A DNA stretch of 63,447 nucleotides. It comes from Sphaerosporella brunnea. Lineage: Eukaryota; Ascomycota; Pezizomycetes; Pezizales; Pyronemataceae. Positions 11,801 to 22,633 of the stretch are shown piece by piece. The position numbers were made by a program, and so were the translations under genes. A model generated the notes under the pieces. The model made no database searches. It saw only the letters and a list, made by a program, of their open reading frames with translations, and was not told the DNA's origin. The stretch is taken from contig VXIS01000284.1 in the NCBI GenBank assembly GCA_008704415.1, forward strand, positions 1 through 63,447, in the 5' to 3' direction. The stretch's first letter is position 1, and each line of letters opens with the position of its first letter.

Positions 11801-13252
11801 TCGTTGAGGGTATATAGCGGTGTGTTATCCCTCGCATGGTGGTTGCCCGAGTAGGGCTATCTGTGAGGCGTCGAGGCAGCCAAAGACACGAAGGTTGCCG
11901 GTCCACCCGTGCAACAAGTTGGTGGTGGCCGCTCGTCCGTCCGCTGCAATGGCTGGGGGGACGGTGGTATGGACGCTCCGGCGGCCTTTATCGCCGATAG
12001 CTCTCCGTGCTTGGCTCTGAGTGTGAGTGCTCGCTGTGTGTGTAGGTGGTGTGCCACACTTCTTGCGCTGCTGCTGAGGGGCTTAGTGTGGGGGTGTGAT
12101 GATCTGAGCCTAGCGGGCTCCTGGTCTTCGCGAGTTCATGGTGCCGAGGCGTAGCGTGTGTTCGAGAGTCAGGCCATGGGCGGGCGGGCGGCTGCCTTGT
12201 GCGTTCTGGTGGCCTCGTGACTTGAGGCAGGGGTGTTCGGGTAGGTGGCCGCGGCGTTGGTTCTTGCTTCAGTCTTCAGGTGTCGTGAGGCGAGGTCAGG
12301 TAGCCGCGTAAAGAAGCACGCGAGAGCCGCGCGTTTCTGGCTACATATACCGATGCGCGTTGTTGGCATCATTGCGGGGCGGATCCTGCTGCCGCGGTCT
12401 TTGGGCGCTGGCACTGGGCGGGGCGGGGCGGGGCGCTGCCAAATATTGTTTGGCAGGACTGTTTTTTTTTTCTTTTCTTGGACGAGGTAGTTCCCCTGGG
12501 GAAATATGGGCTTGCAGGATGAATAGCCAAATCGAAAGCCGCGAGCCGGGCTGGTTGTTTGGGCTGCAGACAAAGCCCGGCGGCCTATTTATTACTGCCA
12601 GTGTTTGCGTTGCCAGCCCCCCGGACTATGCACGGCTAATTTCTATGGACACGCTTCACCGGGGAGTACTCATTCTCGAGGGGGTCTCGGCGCGAGTGAT
12701 ATTCTGCGATGCCTACCCCGTGTGAGCACGCAAAGTTGGCTCTGCCTGGCTGTAAGACGGTGTACTCTTGTCACAGTAGGGCGTCCGTTGGATCTTTGCT
12801 TGCCACAGGGCCTCGTCGGGGGTGTTTTTTTTTTTTTTTTGGTCATGAAATATCACTCGTCAGAACCTCGACACGCGGTCGGTTAAATCCTACCTGGGCG
12901 CGGTCGTCGGCCAGATTGAGCTGGGCCAATCTTTCTCTGCTGGAGCAATGAGTCTTTCGCTGAGAGCAGGACCTGTGGATATCAGCGTGACCGGGGCAGG
13001 TCACGGTTGGGGTAACAAAACTCACCAAAAGGACCGCAGGACCCTTCCTCCTTCCTTACACTCTACACCAAAAGTCCGGTAGCGCGCAAGCACAAGGTGT
13101 GATTTGAATCCGCGTGGGTGCAGGGGGGCCGCAGTCCGCCACCACCGGGACGAAGGCGGTGATGGAGCGACTGTTCTTCCAGTCGGTCAGGCGTTCGTTG
13201 AACGCTTTTGAGTACCAGGGGGGTTTTTTTCCCCGTTGTTGTTGTTGTCTTC

Positions 13253-13328
13253 ATCATATTGTATTCGGCCGCTTGCGGCCATGACATGTAGAGAAGAAGA
13301 GCCTATGCTACCCCTTAGGACTGGGGAT
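13253..13328 (-). repeat. Hairpin-bearing repeat, copy A
   Basis: The first 35 bases match 34 of 35 bases of the reverse complement of 15,390-15,424. The core is a perfect 6-bp stem, GGCCGC and GCGGCC, around a TT loop, followed by ATGACAT. Weaker similarity to copy B continues for about 40 more bases (a shared block resembling TATGCTACCCCTTAGG). The strand given here is relative to copy B. The family is unknown; it could be a SINE-like element or the two ends of a degenerate element of about 2.2 kb. Confidence 0.6.
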
Positions 13329-15339
13329 ATTCGTACCAAGGAGATGACGGGACACAGGAAACACAGCGCAGGGAGAGGTCACAGCGTCATGATGCCTTTA
13401 TCGTGCCATGTTTGGCCCGGCCAAACCTCATTGTCCGCACTGCAAGTAAAAATCGATTGGATTTGAAGCCATGGGAATCTAGGTTCAAGTTGACTTAGCG
13501 GGCTGCACTGCTTCAGCGGCGGTTCTGATAGGGAAAGCTTCTTTGCTCCAACTGAATATCCGCGGACCTTTCTAGATGAGGTCCGCTCCCCCCCCCCCCC
13601 CCGGAACTTCCATTATCCAATGCGGATGTCTCCTTGAACCACAGTCCTCCAATGCGCTGCGCTGACATTGACTCTCACTCGCACAGATACATATCCAGGC
13701 GGCTTAACCCGGCGGCCGACGCACTCGCAGCGGGGGTACGTGGTTCACCCGGCATCGCTCAGCAAGAGCCTTCGAACCATGTAGGCGAGGGAATGGCAAG
13801 AATCCCAACCTTGGTGATGCGTTGACGCTCTACACTTTTGCAGACGCAACCGCTTGTCGGCAAGCTCTTCATGTCGAGAAAACGGCATCTGGGTCTCCGC
13901 CGCGTAAGGGGAGTAGAAGGACCTCACGTTGCCCACCAAGGAGAGGAATAAGCGATGACCAGCGCATGGTGGCTGCCGAGAGGATGCAGAGTAAAATACC
14001 GATCGGTGTTGATGGCGAACCCTCACGATAGCTGTTGTTCGCTGTGATTCATTACATATCACTCGGCTCCGCGATCCGGTACTTTACGGAGCCATCGGTA
14101 GAGATGGGAGAAGGTTGAAGGGGGGGGGATTGGAAGGTATCTGCTGCGGCGCCCGCTTCCCGCCGGATCGCCATATCGTCGCCGAGCTCTCAAAAACTGC
14201 TGCACATATATATAATATATACGGCTCTGCACGTAGCAACGAACGGTCGCTTGTATTATCCAAACACCCCCCCCGCCCCCGGCGCTCGACACCCACAAAT
14301 CCGGCCATTGGGAGAGCAGGACCTGCTGTTCGAATTCGTCGTGTTGAATTCATATCCGTTAACGGGCGGATGGCTACCGTGGGGTTAGGGGCCCGAGAAT
14401 TCTACTTCCCTTTTCCTCTTCTAAGAACGGCGCTATAGAGTTGTTAGATTATATACCTACCTACCTACCTATCTGCCTAGGTCCCTAGGTAGATACATAG
14501 AAATTGCTATCGAATACTTCCTTGCTTTCGCTGATGCTGGCGAGTCATAGAATCGCACTCGTCAGGCGTATGACCTTGTCCATACATGACTGCACGACAG
14601 CCCGCCGCCGCAGCTTGTGTCTTCTCTCGTGCCCACGCGAGACATTTCGGAAATGATGCGTGCACCCATCCATCCAGCGATCAACTGGACTGGACTGGTC
14701 GGCATTGTGAGTGCCCGCGGGAAAAGGGGGGCGGGGGGGTGGGGAGATGAATCGAGCAGTGCTATGAGTTTGCAGCTCCCGGGCTGTGGATGTTTTTTTT
14801 TTTTATTGGCCCCGAATGACCTCGGGATCGTGGCGAGGGAGGAGGGGGGCGAATATCTAAGGCGAGGATTTTGAAAAAAAAAAAAAGCAGCGCCAGATAG
14901 CATTTCCATCCGTGTCGGGATTCTCGCTGGTTCCGTTGTAGAGGAGCTCTAGAGTGAGTGTGTGTAGGTACACATATTTTCGAATTCGCCCCCCGAAGGT
15001 GGGGAAGGGGGGGGGGGGGGTCGGATAATTGGAAGTATGTCCTGTAACAGGCAGGCTGCGAACTCGGCTTTGGTGGAGGTGGAGATATTGGCCGTTTTAG
15101 GATGCCGTGTGTATGCATCTTGCGTGATAGAAAGTGCGAAATATGTAAGCAGCACGAGCTCGAGCTTGAGTGAGCACCCGTGATGCGCCCGTCTGCGAAA
15201 AAAAAAAAAAAAAAAAGGAGCTGATAGCTGCAAGGGGGGAGCTGGACAATATCGCCGGTAGCTAGTGACTTTCTCGCAGCGCAGGGTGGGAATATATAGC
15301 TGGCACTCAGCTGGCACTCAATGGGTGCTGTGTGACCCC

Positions 15340-15424
15340 GCAGCAGGACTCCTGAGCCTAGGGGCAGCATTACCTCCGCTTCTATATATATGTCATGGCC
15401 GCAAGCGGCCGGATACAATATGAT
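15340..15424 (+). repeat. Hairpin-bearing repeat, copy B
   Basis: This is the inverted partner of the repeat at 13,253-13,328. It reads ATGTCATGGCCGCAAGCGGC and onward in the + direction, and is 34/35 identical to copy A over 15,390-15,424. Similarity decays through the T/A-rich spacer into a block resembling GCCCCTAGGCTCAGGAG on the minus strand. The two copies face each other across about 2.1 kb with no recognisable gene between them. Confidence 0.6.
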
Positions 15425-15606
15425 TAAACAATCAATTAATGGGTGCTGTTCGTGGACTCGTGAGTCGTGACATATATGAGCTTGTGCCGCTAGAATAGCT
15501 CTGTAGCTACTTAAGTATGTAGCTACCCCTGTTGCCCCGTGATAGCTACCAGGAAGTAGGTACCTGCTTGATTAGGCGGTCAAAGCTGTGGGCGAAGGTC
15601 GCGCAC

Positions 15607-15658
15607 ATGTGTGTATGTATCCATCAAGCACAAGTGTATGTATCCATCAATCAAGCAC
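15607..15658 (+). repeat. Two-copy direct repeat
   Basis: The phrase GTGTATGTATCCATCAAGCA occurs twice in tandem; the second copy carries an extra ATCA. Probably slippage-generated simple sequence. No function is inferred. Confidence 0.7.
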
Positions 15659-16006
15659 AAGCTGACTTCGGTTGCGGAGCAGTCCCGAAACGTTCGCCGC
15701 CGATATCGATCATATCGCGACATCGATGAGTCGGGACGCATAAAATAGTTAGCTAGGACCTAACTAACTCGGCCGATGACCCCTCCGCTAGCTCGATGCA
15801 AAAAGTGACAGCCCCGTGTGATATGTATGAGTAATGCAGGATCTATACATACATGGAGCTAAGGTTCCATGATTTTTCTGGAAGGCTGTGGAGGCTGAGC
15901 CACCGGCGATTATGCGGATTCGCAAAGGTACCGTTCATATCGCGTCACTCGGGCTGGTCGTCAGCATGATGTGAGTGAGTGAGTGGGTGGGCTCTTCCCG
16001 TGCGTC

Positions 16007-16030
16007 GATGTATGTATGTATGTATGTATG
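16007..16030 (+). repeat. ATGT microsatellite
   Basis: A short run of the tetranucleotide ATGT is visible in a gene-free region. It has no detectable coding role. Confidence 0.8.
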
Positions 16031-16432
16031 TGGCGCGCAAGATACGGTTTGACGGCCTGATCTTGGGAGTGGAGTGGGGCCTTTTTGTCAACATCAACAT
16101 CACCGTGCAGATGGCATCGCTGTTTCTAGACTCTGAGGAGAAAATTTTTTGGCCTGGCTCGCCTGACGAATTCGAACGTCATGGATGGACACACACAGAG
16201 AGAGAGAGATAAGCATAATGTACTATAGGCGTAAGCTTACACCGGGCTTCCTGGTGAAGCCCATGGGTAGAGTATGCCTCGCGTTTGAACGAAGGCAAGA
16301 GACGGAAAGAGAGCTGGCGCTGCTCGCTCATCTCGACCAGTGCGACGTGGCAACGTTTGGGGGCTCGAGGTGGGTGCATGGGGAGAATTGGGGGGGCGGG
16401 CAGGAATGTTCGAAACGAAGCGCTTACCACCT

Positions 16433-16466
16433 GTCTGTCTGTCTGTCTGGCTGGCTGGCTGGCTGT
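16433..16466 (+). repeat. GTCT/GGCT compound microsatellite
   Basis: Four to five GTCT units run directly into four GGCT units, followed by an imperfect GTCA/GTCC tail. It lies in a gene-free region. Confidence 0.8.
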
Positions 16467-16975
16467 CAGTCCGTCTGTTTATCGATGGGCCATTTGTTCC
16501 GCACGTTCAAGTCGTGCTGGCATGGCAGGCTGCGGAAGAAGGGCAAGCAAGCAAGGGCTGGCTGGCCCTGCTCGCGCAAGCCAAATGCAGTCGTACCTGC
16601 ATCGCGCTTTGCTCGCGTTGCGAGGGGTGGGTGGGGTGGGGTTGGCCGTGTTTCTTGATCGATCATGCAGAAACACACATCAGGACAATGTCCGGGTTCG
16701 CTCTTTTTGAATTCGAGCGGTGCTGCTGCGCTGGATGGAAACGCACGGCGCACATCAAACACGCACATCCCGTCCGTGCGTTGCTTTTCGCCATGTAGCT
16801 GTGGCTACCGTGTAGCCCACCGGGCTTCGGGAGCTATTGGGCCAGCAACGGCGGATGGTGATGCGGATGATGTTCAGCCCGCCCCTGCGCAGGCTTGCTT
16901 TTTCTTATCGGCGTGATCTATTTTGTCCAAACCCTTGCAACTGGCGAACAACGTTTCCTGTGAGCTGGCGGAATG

Positions 16976-16979
<4 letters not shown>

Positions 16980-17011
<32 letters not shown>
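16980..17011 (+). repeat. Long poly-T run
   Basis: About 30 consecutive T residues. No tRNA or other polymerase III gene is seen next to it, unlike the A/T run at 39,103-39,144. Confidence 0.85.
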
Positions 17012-17510
17012 CGTTTCTTTTCTGCGCGGTTACCTCATGCCGCCGGGCGTGTAGCGCAGATGCTCCGCTCTGTAGATTGGCAATGCAAACATGTCGATAG
17101 GAAGAAAGGCAATTTACCGTTTACTCATTGATAGCGAGGACAGTGCTGCTACGGGATTCTTCAAGGAGAGATACGAGGCTACATACTGCTGTATACCCCG
17201 CCGCGAAGAATTTTTTTGCTTTGTTTTCGTTGCATTTTATTTGCGCGGCATGCACTGTCCGCTGCTCCGTTCCCACGACCCAATTGCGCTCGGAGAGAGT
17301 GGTTTTCGCTGCCGTTGCAGGGTGCAGATCATCGTTCGGCTGCCAACCGGGCTGATGAACCGCGATCACTTGGTGCAACGGCAACCCTGTCACTTGATTG
17401 ATTGGCAGCTAATATTGAGAACCGGAGATACCGCGGCAGAAAGCCGCAAAGTGAGCCCCTCCGCCGCCGTCGCCGCCGACCCACTCGTAGCTGACCAAAG
17501 CAGCGCGGTG

Positions 17511-17537
17511 CTGCTGCTGCTGCTGCTGCTGCTGCTC
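17511..17537 (+). repeat. CTG trinucleotide repeat, eight units
   Basis: Eight CTG units and one CTC lie about 840 bases upstream of the gene starting at 18,375. A frame through it gives poly-Leu or poly-Gln, but it lies outside any supported coding region. Confidence 0.8.
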
Positions 17538-18374
17538 GCCGTGGGACCGCATCACCTGTGACAGCCCCACAAGGAATTCAAAGCAGCAGCAGACGGCGCT
17601 CCTTCTCGCTTGCTCAACTTGCTTGCTTGCTTGCCTGCTTGCTTGTCCTGCTCCGACTCGATCGAAGCGCAGCACCCGCTCTGCCTCCTGCTCTGCTCTG
17701 AACGTGAACTCTAACCCCACGCCGACGGACAGAGTGCTTTGAAGTGAAGTGAATACAAGTCAGCGTCTCGTCCCTCTTACCCTCCCACCTCGCCGTCACT
17801 CCTCCAACCGTGACGCGACCTGCTTGCTGCCCACCACTCTGCTAGCTGCTTCTGCCCCCTCCCTCGAGAGACTTCAACTCAGACCCCTCTGCAACCAGCA
17901 CCCACCCACCCTTCCTCCCTCCCCATCAACAACACCGCTCTACCGACAACCACTCACAGCCACTCTCCCCCCCCCCATTCAAAACGACAACACCTCCCCC
18001 CCCCCGAGTATTGCTTTCTACTGTTGTCAAAAAATCAAAGGTCAGTTTTAAATCAGTCTAGCCTCCGTCGGATCCGCCTGGTTTTCACTCCGGCACAAAT
18101 AAACCTGGAAACGGTTCACTGACCTGACCTCTCACCACAGCTCTCCCTACAAGAACTCACCCCCTCCCAGCACAACACCACCACCTCCCACTCAGCAACA
18201 CACGAACCACTCAGCAACCACTCAGCAACCACTCAGCAACGAGTAGCGACCCATCTTACTCCAATCTTGCGACATCCCGACCGAGTACGACACCCTTCCG
18301 ATCTCCATCCCGCTACCGATCCACTCGGTGCGTCCTCACAATTGTCACACGCACGCACTCTGCCGATCCTCGAG

Positions 18375-19178
18375 ATGGGCAAACCAACCACCAACTCCAA
18401 CAAGTCGACGAAGCAGTCCACCAAGTCGACCAATCCCAACAAGACCTGCCTGAACGCGCCCAGCAAGAAAGTAGCGAAGACTCCCACGAAGCCCCCCAAG
18501 CAGCGGCACCCTCACCTCCCACCCGATGACCCCATTCAGTTCAATCGACATCTCGAGAAGCGCAAGCCAGCCGTCGAGTTTCGCTTCAGACCATCTGTTG
18601 GAAACAGCTCGCTCCTTGCTCGTCGTGCTCGCACAAACGGCGACCAGCTCGCTGCTTCCACATCCGGATCCCTTGTCCCCACCTACGGCAACTTCGTAGA
18701 CCTTGTGACCCCAGAGCCGCCGACTCCCCACAACAACCTGATGGACTCGGGTTACATCTCTCTCAACGGCACCGCTTCGCCTCCGGGATGCGACGCCCAC
18801 GACGTCAAGAAACGCGTGCACATTCCTCCTCCTTTCCCCGCTGGTACCGTCTATCAGGCCGACAACATCCCTGAATATCGGGCAACCATGGAGAGGTGCA
18901 CCGAGCAGATTTTCTTGATGAAATATGTTCAAGAAAACTTCACCTACGACACGCGCAAGGCTCGCGAGATGCTGAAGCCCGTCATGCGCAAGGCGCTGGA
19001 CAAGATGGAAGACCGCCCTATGGTCGACAAGTTCTACTTGCACGTCAACCTCAAGGCCGGAACTGTTCGCGGCGAGCACAGACGCGAGCGTTTCCGCAAG
19101 AAGGCCGGCCAGCGCGCCGTGGACCTCCGACAGGCATCCTGGGAGAGCAAGGACTACGTTTCTGCCCGTCCTTGCTAG
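18375..19178 (+). CDS. Hypothetical basic protein, 267 aa
   Basis: A single-exon frame from the ATG at 18,375 gives 267 residues; the frame stays open 36 codons further upstream, but the segment before this ATG looks like leader. The first ~60 residues are Lys/Ser/Thr/Pro-rich and probably disordered (SNKSTKQSTKSTNPNK). The middle (about 60-160) is also low in hydrophobics. The C-terminal ~100 residues look folded: a stretch with IPEYRATMERCTEQIFLMK and then a helical, strongly basic segment ending in AVDLRQASWESKDYVSARPC. No family is recognised. Codon choice is C/G-rich at third positions, which supports real coding. The 5' region is pyrimidine-rich with a possible leader intron (18,041-18,140), typical of well-expressed fungal genes. 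Confidence 0.7.
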   Translation: MGKPTTNSNKSTKQSTKSTNPNKTCLNAPSKKVAKTPTKPPKQRHPHLPPDDPIQFNRHLEKRKPAVEFRFRPSVGNSSLLARRARTNGDQLAASTSGSLVPTYGNFVDLVTPEPPTPHNNLMDSGYISLNGTASPPGCDAHDVKKRVHIPPPFPAGTVYQADNIPEYRATMERCTEQIFLMKYVQENFTYDTRKAREMLKPVMRKALDKMEDRPMVDKFYLHVNLKAGTVRGEHRRERFRKKAGQRAVDLRQASWESKDYVSARPC

Positions 19179-20774
19179 ACGATCATTTCCTTTTTTCAGG
19201 GTCGGCTGGCATTGCTTTTCACTCGGCGTAACATCGGCGAAAGGAGTCCTTTTTTTTCACGGCGTGGCGGTCATTTCGTTGTTTCACTCCAAACGGCTTG
19301 TACAAAAGGCATTCCCACGGATAGGATCGGCATCGGCGGCGGTAATTTAGGGGTGTTCGGGGATCTGATTTGTCTTTGTCTGCCTCTTTTCTGATTCGCG
19401 TTCTTACTATTCTGTGGCGCATACTTCTAATCTGCTTTTATCTCGCTCTGTCTCTTCATATCATATCTGCTTTTTGTTTTTTTTACTGTGCAATACTACG
19501 GGTCATGTTTCGTCCATCTCTTGTCTCTACTTTCGGGTCTTTCATGCGGGTTTCAACGGCGCACGCAGGGTTAACTACTATACAGCGACGGATGGGATTT
19601 GTTTTGAATTTGCACTTTCTTCTTCACACGTTACATACTCTTGTACATGCTTATTTCTGCTTGTTGCGGGCGTTCTTTAGTTAGGGATTGGCACTATATT
19701 TCTTTCTTTAGGGGGGAATTGCAACCTGGGCACGGCACCGGCACTTTAGGTACATATTATTTTTCTTTTCTTTTTTCCTTTTGTGGTCTTTTCTCCTTTT
19801 TTTCTTATTTTAACTTAATTGTGCTGAGATGCGCCGGAGAGTTTTGTGAGCGCACGGATCATGAGGGTTTCGGATCTGGGTCGGCGGCGGGATGTGAACG
19901 TTGGGTTCGGTCGGCTACTTGGGGCGTGTGTGATTACTATTGTAACATAGGGACTTTTGTTACTATCATCTATGGGTACATACTTCTTCTTCTTTCTTGA
20001 CTTTTTTTTTTTCTATGAACTTTTTGCGATATCCTTTGCCTTTCTTTCGTGATATGAGAGAGAGAGAGAGAGGTGAATGCACGTCGCGCGCGCGCGCGAA
20101 TGGGTGGTGATGTCATTTTGTGGGGTGTTCCTGGCGCGATGGCCGCGCGAGGCTTAGGGGTTTGTGTTACCTGCTTGAAGTGGGGCACGTGGCGGGGCGG
20201 GTTGCGGGGGTTATGTAAGCGTATGGCTTGGCGCGGGCCGTGGGGGCGGGTGGGATATAGTAACATTTGCCTACTGCTACAGATCGAGCCTGCAGCAGCA
20301 GCAGCAGCGGTTGCCGTGCGTACGCGTCGGCGTGGCGGCTGGCCGGCCGGGGCGGTACAAAAATCTGGGGTTCTGGGGTTTGGGTTTGGGGTAGAGTGGT
20401 GTTGATATTGGTCGATATTGGTCGATATTGTGTCACGCGGTCGGCGGTGGTGGTGCTTGCTCCAATGCTAACTAACATGTGAAGCCGCCGTTGCTGCAAC
20501 CCCCCTCCGCCCCCCCGGATTTTGTCATTAGAGCCTGCGGCTGCGACGAGTTTTTGTTTTGTTTTAAATCATACAGCGGCTGCGACGGGTCGGAGGAGGA
20601 GGAGGAGACGGCGGTTTGCTGTTGGGGAGGTTTGGAAGAGATTCAATGGTGATGGTGAATCCCAATACATATATAATCCGGTATCGTATGCAATTCATAC
20701 AGAAAAGAAAGAAAAGCCTTACTACATGTATCCTACATTCCCCCCCCCAAAACGGCAATCCATTTTCCATGTTT
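19179..20774. other. 3' intergenic region, T-rich
   Basis: This lies between the convergent hypothetical gene (+) and the thiolase (-). It is T-rich and includes simple repeats: GA at 20,054-20,072, CG at 20,086-20,098, CAG at 20,292-20,308 and three tandem GATATTGGTC units at 20,402-20,430. No gene is supported. Part is likely 3'UTR of the two flanking genes. Confidence 0.5.
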
Positions 20775-22150
20775 CTAATCCTCCGAAACCCACAACGCCG
20801 CCATACCCATACCCGTGCCAATGCACATACTGGTGAGTCCAATCTTCTGGTGAGTCCTCTTCAGCTCCGTCAAAAGCGTGCTAACCTGTCTAGCACCAGT
20901 GCAGCCCAGCGGGTGTCCAAACGCGATAGCGCCACCCTTGGGATTGATTTTCTTCTCGTCGAGGCCGAGCTCGTTGGCACACCACAGACACTGCGACGCA
21001 AACGCCTCGTTGATCTCAAAGATGTCCACATCGTCCTTGGTGAGGCCCGTCTTCTCGAAGAGCTTGGGGATCGAGGCCCAGGGACCAATACCCATGAGAA
21101 GAGGCTCGACACCGGCAACGGAGGCGGTGACAAACTTGCCGATGATCTTTTGGCCCAGCTTCTCGGCGGTGGAGCGCTTCATGAGGAGCACGGCAGCAGC
21201 ACCGTCGGAGATCTGCGAGGCGTTTCCGGCGTGGATAGAGCCGTCCTTTGCGAATGCGGGGCGGATCTTGGAGAGCGCCTCTTCGTTCATGCCGTATCTG
21301 ATGCCATCATCCTTTGACACGGTGATCCTCTTCTTCTCGCCAGACTTAGGGTCCTCGAAGTCGACCTCAATCGGCCAGATCTCCTCATCAAACAACCCCG
21401 CCTTCTGCGCCGCCTCAGCCTTTTGATAACTCTTTGCTGCGAAAGCATCCTGGTTTTTGCGAGCGATGTGCCGGTCCTTCGCCATCTGCTCCGACAACAC
21501 GCCCATTGGGACTTTGCAGTCCTTGGCGAGCTTGACGCCGTTCAACAGCTCCGAGAACTCGCTGACAGCGTCGGGGCCGTAGTTGTTGCTCATACTCTCC
21601 ACGCCAGCACCGATTCCGATGTCGATGACCCCTGCCGCGATGGCAGATGCGATGTCAACGCATGCTTGCAGGCCAGAGGAACACTGCCGGTTTGTAGCCT
21701 TGACGGCAGTGGAGACGGGGAATCCCGCCACCAGCGCCGCGGCTCGGAACTCGGTTGCGCCGCCGCCTGGCGCGAGCACGTTTCCGACTGAGATGTCGTC
21801 GACCAGCTTCGGGTCGATCCCGGACTTCTTGATAATACCCTGAAACACTCCCGCCAGAATGTCTGCCGCGTGCGTGTCCTTGAAACCGCCCTTGCCGCCC
21901 TTGGTCATCGCCGAGCGCAGCGCACAAGTCACCACGATCTGAGATATGTCAGCTTGTGCGTTGCGGCTGAAGGTGGGTGCGTAATTACATCATCTGGGTT
22001 CTTCTGAAGGATCCTCTCGCGCGGGGAGGACCCAGAAAGCTGGGAGGTGAGGTTTGAAAGGCGGGACACAGCTTTTCAGGCAGACAAAGCCATCAGTACT
22101 CTACTGTGCTCGAATTCTTTCATCAGGCTGAGACACATACCTCCAGACAT
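20775..22150 (-). CDS. POT1: Peroxisomal 3-ketoacyl-CoA thiolase, PTS2-targeted
   Basis: Three exons: 22,150-22,141, 22,071-21,989 and 21,938-20,775, with introns of 69 and 50 nt; the protein has 418 aa, the usual length. It carries out thiolytic cleavage of 3-ketoacyl-CoA, the last step of beta-oxidation, in the peroxisome matrix. The N-terminus MSGAVSRLSNLTSQL contains a PTS2 signal (R7 L8, five residues, Q14 L15) that is recognised only when the two small 5' exons are joined. Catalytic residues are visible: acyl-accepting Cys117 in NRQCSSG, His373 in GHPLGCTGARQ and Cys403 in MCIGTGMG. No PTS1 tripeptide is present (ends VSED). Two CCTCGG motifs lie upstream, matching the fatty-acid response element described for FarA/FarB-type regulators. 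The symbol follows the yeast orthologue; filamentous fungi use other names. Confidence 0.95.
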
Positions 22151-22633
22151 GGTTACAGCTGTTCTTTGGCGATGGCAGAATCTGGGGTAGCGATAAAATC
22201 TGGGGAGTAGTGATGATGTTGGGGAAGAAAATTCGCGGGGAATGGGCACGTCTTAAGACACGGAGAGAGGAGGCGGCGTCGGTTGAGCATGTGGTCAGCG
22301 TGGTGCCCGGATTAACGTCAGACAGGCATGTGAATTTCGCTCTTTCCGGACACGATGCCTCGGCACTTGTCTATCACGTGATGTCATCTCTATGGTCCGC
22401 CGGTTTCGGGGTTTGCCATCATGGCTTCCTCGGGCCGGAGTTTTTAACTGTAGAGATTCATGTTAGCCATCCGCTCGGTGTATCATTTTACGAGCTCAAA
22501 GAATCCGTCTCAACATCTTTCTTTCTCATTCACAAGGGACTTCTGCAACCGTCTCGGATCCTGTCAGCTCGCGGCAACGAACATTAAAAACACATCATGA
22601 AGCCCGCAAAAGTACCAAGTTATTCCCCGATTC
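22151..22633. other. Thiolase upstream region
   Basis: This is the interval between the thiolase start and the 3' end of the F-box-like gene, both on the minus strand. It holds the two CCTCGG motifs. A 125-codon + strand frame here lacks family resemblance and is not accepted as a gene. Confidence 0.5.
22358..22433. promoter_or_regulatory. Two CCTCGG fatty-acid-response-type motifs upstream of thiolase
   Basis: CCTCGG occurs at 22,358-22,363 and 22,428-22,433, about 210 and 280 bases upstream of the thiolase start at 22,150. In filamentous ascomycetes CCTCGG is the established core site of the FarA/FarB (Ctf1-type) regulators of beta-oxidation genes. Finding two in about 480 bases is more than the roughly 0.2 expected by chance counting both strands. 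Binding is inferred, not shown. Confidence 0.5.

Larger units (their letters stand above)
11801..18374. other. Gene-poor intergenic region with simple repeats
   Basis: Composition returns to normal from about 11.8 kb. I see no supported gene. Visible features are GGGGC repeats near 12,418, a CTAC run near 14,455, A/T homopolymers (12,823, 13,590 as C, 15,198, 16,981), the two inverted hairpin repeats annotated separately, and other microsatellites. The last 600 bases (17,770-18,370) are pyrimidine-rich and carry a CACTCAGCAAC-type repeat at 18,187-18,241; they are probably promoter and 5' leader of the following gene. A candidate 5'UTR intron is 18,041-18,140 (GTCAGT donor, CTGAC branch-like motif, CACCACAG acceptor). 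Confidence 0.55.

Noticed and set aside
11153..11807. Overlapping + strand frames of 156 and 191 codons near 11.2-11.8 kb
   Set aside because: Gly/Val/Trp/Cys-rich translations follow directly from G/T-rich DNA; several frames are open at once with no family resemblance.
13090..13160. Possible tRNA B-box near GATTTGAATCC
   Set aside because: No pairing acceptor, D-arm or anticodon stem could be found around it.
14762..15418. 218-codon minus-strand frame
   Set aside because: It runs through poly-A/T and G-run low-complexity sequence and one repeat copy, and has poly-Phe segments.
16185..16798. Three overlapping + strand frames of 140-157 codons
   Set aside because: All pass through the GTCT/GGCT microsatellite; no domain and no codon bias.
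22210..22587. 125-codon + strand frame upstream of the thiolase
   Set aside because: It lies in the promoter of a minus-strand gene and resembles no family.
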